Shown here: positions 54,178 to 61,035 of the stretch, piece by piece
How the letters are laid out: every line of letters begins with the position of its first letter
Position numbering within the stretch: position 1 is the first letter of the stretch
Source: Pseudomonas kribbensis
GTDB lineage: Bacteria > Pseudomonadota > Gammaproteobacteria > Pseudomonadales > Pseudomonadaceae
Length of the DNA stretch: 64,000 bases
Direction of reading: 5' to 3'
Assembly (NCBI RefSeq): GCF_003352185.1
Contig: NZ_CP029608.1
Location: 2,542,001-2,606,000, forward strand
The notes under the pieces: model-generated
Seen by the model: the letters and a program-made list of their open reading frames with translations, nothing else
Database searches by the model: none
Told to the model about the DNA's origin: nothing
Program-made: the position numbers and the translations under genes

Positions 54178-54591
54178 ATGAAGCTTAAGATGGCTTTGCT
54201 GGGGGCGGTCTTGTCTGCTTTACCGCTGTATCAAGCTCTTGCGGATTCTTGCAGTGCCAATATCTATGGTGGGTACGAGTGTAGATACGATGATGGTACT
54301 ACCTCTTCCAGCAGCAAGAATATTTATGGCGGACAAGATACCCATTATAGCAATGGCCGCACCTCGCAAAGCAGTGCAAACATTTATGGCGGGCAGGATA
54401 CTCACTACAGCGATGGCACTACCTCGCAAAGCAGTGCCAATATTTATGGCGGACAGGATACTCATTACAGCAATGGCAGTACGTCGCAAAGCAGTGCCAA
54501 TATTTATGGCGGACAAGACACTACCTACAGTAATCGAGGGTCGTCACAAAGCAGCGCCAATATCTATGGTGGATTCGATACTAGGAATTAG
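54178..54591 (+). CDS. Secreted protein with tandem 20-residue NIYGGQDTxYS repeats
   Basis: 137 aa with a Sec signal peptide (about 1-22, MALLGAVLSALPLYQALA), so exported. The mature part is six repeats of about 20 residues with consensus SANIYGGQDTHYSNG-TSQS, encoded by 60-bp units that are highly alike at DNA level. Ser, Gly, Asn, Tyr and Gln dominate; two Cys flank the first repeat. The regular period suggests a beta-solenoid or amyloid-like stack, although it is not the curlin motif. ATG follows CAGGGAG. Monocistronic, AT-richer than core genes. Role unknown; surface or matrix protein is possible. Confidence 0.75.
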   Translation: MKLKMALLGAVLSALPLYQALADSCSANIYGGYECRYDDGTTSSSSKNIYGGQDTHYSNGRTSQSSANIYGGQDTHYSDGTTSQSSANIYGGQDTHYSNGSTSQSSANIYGGQDTTYSNRGSSQSSANIYGGFDTRN

Positions 54592-54680
54592 TAGTTAGTA
54601 TTAATGTATGGGCCCGGCTTTTGATTTGAAGCGTTAAGGACGTTTCTTCTTGAGAGTCAGGCCTTTTTCTGTAGATGGAG

Positions 54681-54785
54681 ACTGGAAAAAAGGGAGAAAA
54701 GGGGGCAAGGGAAAAAAGGCGAAAAAAGGGGACGAAAAAAGGGGGCTGATTTATTTTTCCTGGAGTAAAGCAGTCTCCTTTTTTG
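54681..54785. repeat. Palindromic element R3 with G/A-rich leader
   Basis: A run of AAAAAGGG-type units (54681-54740) leads into GGGGGCTGATTTATTTTTCC and a degenerate right arm (AGTAAAGCAGTCTCC) with a T-run. Lies between the repeat-protein gene and a minus-strand gene remnant. Confidence 0.7.
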
Positions 54786-54791
54786 ATCAAA

Positions 54792-55218
54792 CTATTGATC
54801 AAGCACGCTCCCGATACACCACCAGTGAACTTCGACTTCATCATCGTCCTGGGTTACATCATGTCCATGCTCTATGAATTGCTCGGGTACATCTAAGGCG
54901 AATTTTTCGCTCAAGTGTATCGGGGCAAGCGAGTTCTGCTGCCCCAGAAAGCTCATGTAGTACTCACGGTCATACTGCCGCTCGGGAAAGGTGGGCCGCT
55001 GCTTCGAGCAACTGCTGAACACAAAAGGCCTGTACTTCGATACGTGTTTGCGGACCTTCAACGAGGGTATTGATTACCGGGATTTTCCAGTTTGAGTAGC
55101 GCTCGTGCTCATCGAAGCGAGGATGGAACTCGCCGCCCAGTATTCCAGTGCACGGAGATGACGGGGGATGTTTCGGAGCTTCTTTTTTGTTACTGAGGCG
55201 CAATCTTCGCAAGGGCAT
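54792..55218 (-). pseudogene. Frameshifted gene remnant, possibly DUF3916-like
   Basis: Two overlapping minus-strand frames together read like one protein. The first (55218-54970) contains FHPRFDEHERYSNWKIPV and LVEGPQTRIEVQAFCVQQLLEAA. The second (ending 54792) continues with QQNSLAPIHLSEKFALDVPEQF and an acidic tail. A frameshift around 54990-55000 joins them, and the middle seems shortened. The NWKIPV...LVEGPQT pattern reminds me of DUF3916, a family found among immunity-type genes; this is a weak recollection. Start codon not settled. Confidence 0.5.
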
Positions 55219-55248
55219 GTCTTTATGAGGCGTGATGACACGATCAAT

Positions 55249-55701
55249 CTATTTTCTCCTCACTTCCAGCAACCACGCAATGTTGAGGCGCAATCCGCCA
55301 TGCTCTTGTTCGGTATAAAGAGGAGCTGTTTTCCAGTCGTGGAACCAGGCCGGCATCTTACGTTTTTCTTCCTGCTCTGTGGCGTAGCGGGGGAAAAGGT
55401 GGCAATGCGGCTCTGGTTCGGAGTTGCAGAGAATTTCATAATTCATGCGCACTGCGCCGGTCGCTTGCAGCACCGCGTCGCCAATGTGGGCCATGTCGAG
55501 AAGGTAAGTTACCCTGGCCTCGACATCGAGATCATTTAGGCTTGGGACAACGAGAAAATAAATCAGGCCCCTTTTTCCCTCTTTTTCCGCCTTTTTCCAA
55601 AGCATGTCGTCGGAGACGATCTGTGTGCAGGCTAGCTCGACGGCAGGTTCGCAGACTTGACCCAGCAAGCTAAAATTTTTGTCAGTAACGATGCTTTTCA
55701 A
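55249..55701 (-). CDS. HIT-like protein carrying an in-frame repeat element
   Basis: 150 aa. The C-terminal half contains the HIT-type triad region NSEPEPHCHLFPRY (about 100-113) preceded by AVRMNYEIL, like small HIT nucleotide hydrolases, though the classic H-x-H-x-H is incomplete (HCH-L-F). Between VSDDMLW and LNDLDVEARV lies KKAEKEGKRGLIYF, encoded by palindromic-repeat sequence R4 (55552-55598). The element therefore sits inside the gene and keeps the frame. It may have replaced part of the fold, so function is doubtful. Start at 55701 lacks a clear ribosome site. Confidence 0.55.
   Translation of the reverse strand: MKSIVTDKNFSLLGQVCEPAVELACTQIVSDDMLWKKAEKEGKRGLIYFLVVPSLNDLDVEARVTYLLDMAHIGDAVLQATGAVRMNYEILCNSEPEPHCHLFPRYATEQEEKRKMPAWFHDWKTAPLYTEQEHGGLRLNIAWLLEVRRK
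55552..55598. repeat. Half palindromic element R4 inside the HIT-like gene
   Basis: GAGAAAATAAATCAGGCCCC followed by TTTTTCC repeats: a right arm plus the C/T-rich (G/A-rich on the minus strand) tail of the family, with no left arm. Confidence 0.7.
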
Positions 55702-55788
55702 ATCGTAGATCTATCAAGGAACAAGAAAATGCGAGGGTAATATGTTAGTAAAAATATAGGTGTCGCTGGATCTACCTGCCTGAGGATA

Positions 55789-57270
55789 CTGAAAACTCTA
55801 GGTCACTACCTTTTAGCTTTATTTTTTCTCTCAACCTTACCAGCATGCTCCCCCCGTATTATCAACGAGGAAAATAGCTTCGCCGTCTCCAAGCCTTTAG
55901 GCGATGCCACTACCTACACCTTCGCAAACTGGGTTTCCAAGGACCATAATCCAGCCCTAACACCTGACCTCATCATTGTCACACTCTCAGGTGGTGGGAT
56001 TCGGGCCGCAGCTCTAGCAGCATCAACGTTGAATGAGCTTCGAAAATTCACAATCAATGGGCACCCATTGACCGACAATATAATCCTAATTTCATCGACA
56101 TCCGGAGGCAGTATCGCCGCAGGTTACATCGCTGCACATGGATTCGATCATTACGCTGATTTCCATCGCGACTTTCTTGAAAAAAATAACAGCCTCGGAC
56201 TCTTCTTCTCAGGACTAGGTCCGAGACTAATCAATGATCGGTCGGCGATCTTGCAAGACTACATGGAAAAGCGCTTTGCTCTGAACCAATTGACGTTTGA
56301 CCAGCTGCTCAAAAAGCCCGACGCGCCATTTTTTGTCTTTAACTCAACAGATGTTGTTGGAGGCCACGTATTCAGGTTTACGCAGCATGACTTTAATCTT
56401 ATTTGCACAGATGTTGGAAAAATGCCCATATCAAGTGGTATGGCAGCCTCTTCAGCACTCCCCTTTGTCTTGACTGATTTGGAGCTGAAAAATCACTGGG
56501 ATACATGTGGTCTGCAAGGCTATAAGGACTCCAATACTGGTGATACAGGATGGTATCTATGGGCAAGCGCAGCAGCAGAAGCGCGCTATCGTGAACAGTT
56601 TGTTATTGCGTATGATGGGATCGACAATAATTTAGTCAGGAGACGTCCACAATATCTTCATCTTGCTGATGGAGGAATGGTTGACAATCTTGGGGCACGT
56701 GCAATCGCTGAGGTAGTTGATATAGATGATATGGGTTCGATTTCAGAGTTGATTCCTACAAACAATCCGCATATGCCCACTATCCGACAAATATTGATTA
56801 TCGAGGTAAACGCGCGATCCGAGCCAGGTGACCCTTCGCTAGATGCTCATCGCGGTAGCCCTGGTCTAGTACCAATGGTCGGTATTGTGACTGGGATACC
56901 AATTGACTCGACGACTTCGCTTTCGTCATTTATGTCTGACGTTGCTTGGGCCTCGGATGTTAGTGGGGGGAAATACGTAAAAGACGGCATGATTCTGAAG
57001 ACTCAAATCGATTTTGATCTAATACCTGACTCGGAAGATAGTCTTCGTCACGACCTCAAGGCGATTGGTATGGGATTCACTCTCAGCACGGACGAACTTA
57101 AGGCGTTAGAGAAAGCGAGCCGAGTACTACTCCACAACAATCCCTGCTTTGCACGGTTTATCAGTCAAAGCGGCGCGACCGCGTCGAATTATGTATTGCC
57201 TGATGCCGTAGGGAAGCATGGATACCCGTTTGATTGTCCAAGGCTCATCGAGGACGGAGGCGGATTCTGA
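55789..57270 (+). CDS. Patatin-like phospholipase, predicted lipoprotein
   Basis: About 493 aa if started at CTG 55789. Patatin features in order: oxyanion loop TLSGGGIRAAALA (about 74-86), nucleophile in SSTSGGSIAAGY (about 107), and catalytic Asp in LADGGMVDNLG (about 310). The frame continues upstream of the first standard start codon (TTG 56029) into a lipoprotein signal LLALFFLSTLPAC (Cys codon 55846-55848), so the real start must be before 55810. No ATG/GTG/TTG exists between the in-frame stop 55738-55740 and TTG 56029. A CTG at 55789 or 55780 near GAGG, or a one-base loss in the A-run after ATG 55742, could explain this. AT-rich. A lipase acting on membrane phospholipids or a bacterial effector is possible. 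Confidence 0.75.
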   Translation: MKTLGHYLLALFFLSTLPACSPRIINEENSFAVSKPLGDATTYTFANWVSKDHNPALTPDLIIVTLSGGGIRAAALAASTLNELRKFTINGHPLTDNIILISSTSGGSIAAGYIAAHGFDHYADFHRDFLEKNNSLGLFFSGLGPRLINDRSAILQDYMEKRFALNQLTFDQLLKKPDAPFFVFNSTDVVGGHVFRFTQHDFNLICTDVGKMPISSGMAASSALPFVLTDLELKNHWDTCGLQGYKDSNTGDTGWYLWASAAAEARYREQFVIAYDGIDNNLVRRRPQYLHLADGGMVDNLGARAIAEVVDIDDMGSISELIPTNNPHMPTIRQILIIEVNARSEPGDPSLDAHRGSPGLVPMVGIVTGIPIDSTTSLSSFMSDVAWASDVSGGKYVKDGMILKTQIDFDLIPDSEDSLRHDLKAIGMGFTLSTDELKALEKASRVLLHNNPCFARFISQSGATASNYVLPDAVGKHGYPFDCPRLIEDGGGF

Positions 57271-57402
57271 AAAGGCGGAAAAGGGGACGCGGAAAAAAGC
57301 GCGGAAAAGGGGACTGATTTATTTTCTATTTATTTTCTCTTTTTTGATTAGAATTCGTTTTCTGAAAATAAATTCGTCCCCTTTTCCGATCCCTTTTCCG
57401 CA
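57271..57402. repeat. Long palindromic element R5
   Basis: Fills the gap between the patatin stop and the next gene. G/A-rich leader (AAAAGGCGGAAAAGGGGACG), left arm GGGGACTGATTTATTTTC, about 30 bp of AT-rich loop, then right arm GAAAATAAATTCGTCCCC and CTTTTCC tail. Confidence 0.8.
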
Positions 57403-57414
57403 TTAGGTTTTTCC

Positions 57415-57882
57415 ATGTTTAACAGAAGCGATTTTGACAAGCTCTCCGGGGAAGGAATGACTTATTGGAACGCGTGCGGTCGTTGTCGCGGTCTCTATTA
57501 CGTCACCTATCCAGCAGTAGCCTTTGAATACCCCGACTCTGAAGAGACCATTCGCATAACTCGCGCGCCCAAACAGCAAGGCGAGAATGGACTGAAATTC
57601 TGGCTTCATGCGGAATGTGTGGCTTGGCATCCCGATAGAGAAAGCTACTTCCTGGGCTACGTTTCTGACGCCAAGTTTGAGGAAATTTCGGAAGCTGTTT
57701 TCAATCAGATGGTCGCGGATCAGGCGCGGGATTTGATTGCTCCCCTCAAACAGCCGCTGCACGAGCCGAGCGGCTTCATCGGAGCGTTGTTGATGTATTC
57801 AATGAAGACGGAGTTCATCGTTTCACTGTTCGCGGAGTATGAAGAGGAGTACATCCATTTTTATTGGGACACGACATCATGA
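57415..57882 (+). CDS. Hypothetical protein with a CxxC motif
   Basis: 155 aa, not recognised. Near the N-terminus ACGRCRGLYYVTYP contains CGRC, and a further Cys-His pair (HAECVAWH, about 75-82) could complete a zinc site. The rest is acidic and helical. ATG 57415 has AGG 7 bases upstream, directly after repeat element R5. Size, acidity and position among other small unrelated genes resemble orphan immunity genes, but nothing proves this. Confidence 0.6.
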   Translation: MFNRSDFDKLSGEGMTYWNACGRCRGLYYVTYPAVAFEYPDSEETIRITRAPKQQGENGLKFWLHAECVAWHPDRESYFLGYVSDAKFEEISEAVFNQMVADQARDLIAPLKQPLHEPSGFIGALLMYSMKTEFIVSLFAEYEEEYIHFYWDTTS

Positions 57883-58131
57883 GCTGCAGCCAAGGGCGGA
57901 AAGCGGATTAAGTCGAACCCCAGACTGTTGCCGAGAAGCGGCCGTTACGAATGGCACGCTGATAGCTAGCGGCTACCTATCGCAACAGACAGGCCATTGC
58001 TTCCAGGCGGATGGGACAGCGCGCCGTATGGTTTGATTTTTTGTACATCCGCCTATAAGCGTTCCGATAAAGCTATGACAGATAAGTGACGGCCGAAAAT
58101 AGGAAGTTAAGGTCGATCGCCCGCTCTTGGG

Positions 58132-58611
58132 TCACGCTCTACCCATTTCCTCGTACGAAGCATTGACGAACATGATGTGCTCATCCCAAGCAGCTTCAGT
58201 TACATCCCGGATTATTTCAGCAAGAGTATCAACATCTACCCCCTGAGCTTCGATGCAGGCCAGACGTCCGGGGGACCAGTCGATGACAGAACACTGTGGA
58301 TACTTCCCTAGCAGTGCGGACAGGGCCTTCTGAGGCGGCTCTTTGCAGGTGTACATGAAATCAAAGTACGGGGCGCTGGTGTCCTGAAGCGAGTACACCA
58401 GAGCCCAAGCATTCGATGGACCGGAAAAGTACATCGTGACGTAACGATGTGCCCATTCTGGCCCGCCATGTTTGATGAGGCGAAGTACTTCGACGATCGA
58501 ATGACAATCGGGGATTCGGGTCATACGATCAGGGTCAAACGTCCGGCCAGGCACAGGTTGGGCTGCTACTTTACTGAGCAGAAATGCAGTCATTCTTGCT
58601 TTCTTATTCAT
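58132..58611 (-). CDS. Hypothetical protein
   Basis: 159 aa, not recognised. Mixed alpha/beta composition with several Cys, notable segment HRYVTMYFSGPSNAWALVYSLQD (about 56-78, shown only to mark it) and an acidic C-terminus. No signal peptide or membrane segment. Start MNKKARMTAF at 58611 is plausible by composition; the ribosome site is unclear. Stands alone on the minus strand beside an inverted repeat (58633-58724). Possibly an immunity-type gene by context. Confidence 0.55.
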   Translation of the reverse strand: MNKKARMTAFLLSKVAAQPVPGRTFDPDRMTRIPDCHSIVEVLRLIKHGGPEWAHRYVTMYFSGPSNAWALVYSLQDTSAPYFDFMYTCKEPPQKALSALLGKYPQCSVIDWSPGRLACIEAQGVDVDTLAEIIRDVTEAAWDEHIMFVNASYEEMGRA

Positions 58612-58632
58612 CGTATTGTCTCGAGTTCGAAT

Positions 58633-58724
58633 GTCCGCTTCTGGCCGTTAGTCGTCACTTGCGCACGTCTGCTTCTGGCCAATCTGTGCCGTTCGTGGAG
58701 GGTAGAAAACGGCCAGAAGCGGAC
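58633..58724. repeat. Inverted repeat, 17-bp arms
   Basis: GTCCGCTTCTGGCCGTT (58633-58649) and its exact complement AACGGCCAGAAGCGGAC (58708-58724) enclose 58 bp, which contains a further CTGCTTCTGGCCAAT. A related string (TGCTTCTGGCCGTTTGCAGCC) occurs near 52620. Resembles intergenic repeats common in Pseudomonas. Confidence 0.7.
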
Positions 58725-58864
58725 GTAACGGCGCTTGTGTAGTATCTGCTTCTCTTTCGACCTGTACAGAGGTGCCCGATGTCTAGCCGACACTCTTCAT
58801 CCCCTACAAGAGCTGTCCTGGACCTGCAAAACGCACGTTCACTTTTGGGAAAGCGGCTGTGAAG

Positions 58865-58941
58865 AGAAAAGGGGACTGATTTATTTTTGAAGAGAAAAGG
58901 GGACTGATTTATTTTTGGAAAATAACTCAGTCCCATTTTTT
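58865..58941. repeat. Palindromic element R6 with duplicated left arm
   Basis: The 28-bp unit starting GAAGAGAAAAGGGGACTGAT is present twice in tandem, followed by the right arm GGAAAATAACTCAGTCCCA and a T-run. Confidence 0.8.
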
Positions 58942-58976
58942 ACAAGCAGTCGACCCATAGCAGCCCTTCGGGCGAG

Positions 58977-59285
58977 TTAATCCTCGTCATCCCTGAACGG
59001 AATATTCAAGGTCTTTGCGATCCGAGCCAAAACGCTTATGCATTTTTCAGAAATAAGGAGCGGTGGCTCATTTATCATGTAAAGCAGGTGTTCGAACGCT
59101 AATCCAGCCTCGTTGTGATCTACATAATCCAGAACGATCTCACTCCCATTCTCTAAACCTGCCTGAGCTAACGCATGGTCGTCCGGTACAAGACCGAGTT
59201 GTTCGTATGCTTCGGACATCAGGGTCGAGATTTCCTCAACTGCCTCTACGAAATCGGCCCTCAAGTCGTTATTAAGGTGGTTCAT
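58977..59285 (-). CDS. MafI-like immunity-type protein
   Basis: 102 aa, acidic and helical. ADFVEAVEEISTLMSEAYEQ at the start and GLAFEHLLYMINEPP (about 65-79) fit small MafI-type immunity proteins as I remember them; recognition is tentative. ATG 59285 follows AAGGA with 7-base spacing, better than the TTG at 59300. No toxin gene is adjacent, so if this is an immunity gene it is an orphan. Follows element R6. Confidence 0.55.
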   Translation of the reverse strand: MNHLNNDLRADFVEAVEEISTLMSEAYEQLGLVPDDHALAQAGLENGSEIVLDYVDHNEAGLAFEHLLYMINEPPLLISEKCISVLARIAKTLNIPFRDDED

Positions 59286-59419
59286 AAAAAAATCCTTCAA
59301 TTACGGTGACCTGCGGTTCGCTCACGCCTGGTCGATTGTTGCCCAAAACCTGGTCTTTGCGCACGCGCTTGGGAAGCTAAGGTTGACTTGGCTGAAAGCT
59401 GACGCCCGAACAAAAACGA

Positions 59420-60070
59420 TTACTCCCCACCAACCCGCTTCAGCCAATTCCAAAATGGATCGTTCGATTCCTGCGCATCCATGCTTTCAGTATCGCGAAC
59501 AACCTCCGACGCTCTCGCCGGAATGCTCAATCCAAGTGTCCGCTCCACATGGGCCCGCAACAGAAGCGGCGGGGGCGGGTAGTCGTCATCCCCGTATTCT
59601 TTTTCACGCACTTCTTCAGGCGTCAGCTGGAACTGCTCTGGCCAGCAGAGTTCGTCGTACCCGATCGCCAGCAGGCGCAATAGATCCTGCACGTTATCGG
59701 TCAGCACACAGAGCATGTCGGATCCTGACCCCGAACCCAGATGGACAATTCGTTGCTGCCCGTTGTCGTCCAGCCACAGTCCGGCCCACGAACCGTCACC
59801 TCCGGTTCTCAAGAATATCGTTAGTCGGTGATTCACTTCGGGGTCGTCACTACGGGTCCATAGCGCGGTAAAGGCAGGATCCGGAACGTAGAAAGTTGTC
59901 GTGGCGATATCGCTGTTTTCAGGTTCCGGATGCAGGGTCATGTAGCGCTCGCCGTCGCGGTGTGTCCGGACACAGCCGTGTTCTTCCAATAGCTGAAGGG
60001 CTTGCTCCAGTAGTGGTGGCATCGGATTGCTGACGGGGAAGGCTGCGGTGATTTCCTTGGTGAGCTTCAT
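59420..60070 (-). CDS. SUKH (SMI1/KNR4)-like protein, possible immunity protein
   Basis: 216 aa. The C-terminal half has LLRLLAIGYDELCWPEQF (about 130-147), then a Pro-rich loop and FWNWL near the end, a pattern I associate with SMI1/KNR4-like immunity proteins. GSWAGLWLDDNGQQRIVHLGSGSGS (about 93-117, given as region) fits the strand-rich core. ATG 60070 follows AGGAAAG. Its GC content is nearer to core genes. No cognate toxin nearby. Lies just before the second DUF6124 repeat unit. Confidence 0.6.
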   Translation of the reverse strand: MKLTKEITAAFPVSNPMPPLLEQALQLLEEHGCVRTHRDGERYMTLHPEPENSDIATTTFYVPDPAFTALWTRSDDPEVNHRLTIFLRTGGDGSWAGLWLDDNGQQRIVHLGSGSGSDMLCVLTDNVQDLLRLLAIGYDELCWPEQFQLTPEEVREKEYGDDDYPPPPLLLRAHVERTLGLSIPARASEVVRDTESMDAQESNDPFWNWLKRVGGE

Positions 60071-60174
60071 TTCTTTCCTGATTCAGGTGAGCCTTGACTG
60101 AGGGTAAACGCGATGGCGATAGACAGACCATCCCTCCACCGAGATCTTTCAAAAACAAAGGGTGAAAGCCGCTC

Positions 60175-60342
60175 TTGATTCACCCGTTTAACCACCCCAA
60201 AAAAACCTGTTTAAAAGACACCTACCGTTACTTCCTCAAGGCTACATCTCCTTGCGTCATTGCCTACGACTACGCCAGAATCCGCCGGCTTGTGCGTCTA
60301 GGGCGTGGGTTTTATCGTTCCATGGTCACTGAAAAACAGTGA
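60175..60342 (+). CDS. Possible 55-aa small protein, copy 2
   Basis: TTG 60175 to TGA 60342, in frame with SPCVIAYDYARIRRLV as in copy 1. An in-frame TGA lies just upstream (about 60163), so a start within the repeat is required; GGGTGA precedes the TTG at a fair distance. Real expression is unproven. Confidence 0.4.
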   Translation: MIHPFNHPKKTCLKDTYRYFLKATSPCVIAYDYARIRRLVRLGRGFYRSMVTEKQ

Positions 60343-60343
60343 T

Positions 60344-60544
60344 CGGGTTTGGTAGCCCGGTTCCCCATATGACGCATAACGTCACCTAGCGCGGATGCCT
60401 TTTCGGTATCTGACTTATGGTGGCCATGCGCAGGGCGTCTTCGGGCGCGCCGGATTTTCCATATGGGCCGGTCTACCAACCTTCGTATGGCCACCACCCC
60501 TCGTTTGGTAGCGAGAGTGATGGCTCCTTAAGTCCCATATGGAG
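60344..60544 (+). promoter_or_regulatory. Switch-like structured 5' leader of DUF6124-like gene, copy 2
   Basis: Same layout as copy 1: hairpins A (60344-60359) and B (60500-60515) with loop TTTGGTAG; the 13-bp stem 60418-60430/60484-60496; and middle strand 60459-60481. Here the variable segment is CCATATGGG. It is exactly complementary to CCCATATGG (60534-60542) overlapping the ribosome site, and pairs over 8 bp with CCCATATG (60364-60371). In copy 1 all three segments are different but still complementary. Confidence 0.6.
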
Positions 60545-60552
60545 TTACATCT

Positions 60553-60915
60553 ATGATCAAGCCAACACCCAACCCACCCGAAACCGACCCGGTTTCCCCC
60601 TACCAGTTCCCCGATTCCCGCACCCTCAACGAAGCCGCCGAACGCGCCCTCGATCATTACCTCACCCCGCAACAACGCATCATGGGCAGTCACACCAAGC
60701 ACGACCCCATGTTCCTGGCCAACCCGGCCTACAACAGCGAGTCCCTCCTGGCCAATGCCAGCGAATCCCTCGATTCCGCCAGCGAAATGCTCAGCAACTT
60801 CGCCGCGATCCTGGAACCCGGCCACCGAAAAACGGCGCTGGGCATTGCGCAAGTGGTGATGGTCGCGGGGCTGGCAGTGAATCAGGCGTTGGATCATGTT
60901 GAGGTGAAAACGTGA
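60553..60915 (+). CDS. DUF6124-like protein, copy 2
   Basis: 120 aa, same as the copy at 53081-53443 except for its last residue (VKT here, VKI there) as far as I can compare by eye. The GGAG site 8 bases before ATG 60553 lies inside the pairing segment of the leader. Followed by a strong terminator at 60951-61000. Two near-identical copies 7.5 kb apart imply a recent duplication. Confidence 0.7.
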   Translation: MIKPTPNPPETDPVSPYQFPDSRTLNEAAERALDHYLTPQQRIMGSHTKHDPMFLANPAYNSESLLANASESLDSASEMLSNFAAILEPGHRKTALGIAQVVMVAGLAVNQALDHVEVKT

Positions 60916-60950
60916 TCGGCTGATTGCTGTCGCTCAATAGCCGAAAAGAA

Positions 60951-61000
60951 AATGGCCGAGGTTGTCAGGTGTAACTGACGACCTCGGCCATGTTTTTTTG
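60951..61000. terminator. Rho-independent terminator
   Basis: ATGGCCGAGGT-t-GTCA ... TGAC-GACCTCGGCCAT followed by T7, a long stem between convergent genes. It serves the DUF6124-like gene and probably the opposing AraC gene. Confidence 0.9.
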
Positions 61001-61035
61001 CACCTCTCAATGTTCGAACAAAGGGAGACGCCTCG

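Larger units (their letters stand above)
60150..60925 (+). repeat. ~770-bp direct repeat, copy 2
   Basis: Partner of 52683-53455, separated by about 7.47 kb in the same orientation. The pair could recombine and delete the genes between them. Confidence 0.88.

Noticed and set aside
54300..54590. Regular repeats resembling a CRISPR array
   Set aside because: The 60-bp units are contiguous, in frame and coding, with no unique spacers.
54650..54877. Plus-strand 75-codon frame rich in Lys/Gly
   Set aside because: It is translation of the G/A-rich repeat R3 and runs into the opposite-strand remnant.
57218..57406. Small plus-strand frame over the patatin end and element R5
   Set aside because: Encoded almost wholly by the repeat element; no ribosome site.
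58447..58728. Plus-strand 93-codon frame across the inverted repeat
   Set aside because: It overlaps a minus-strand gene and consists partly of the repeat arms; no ribosome site.
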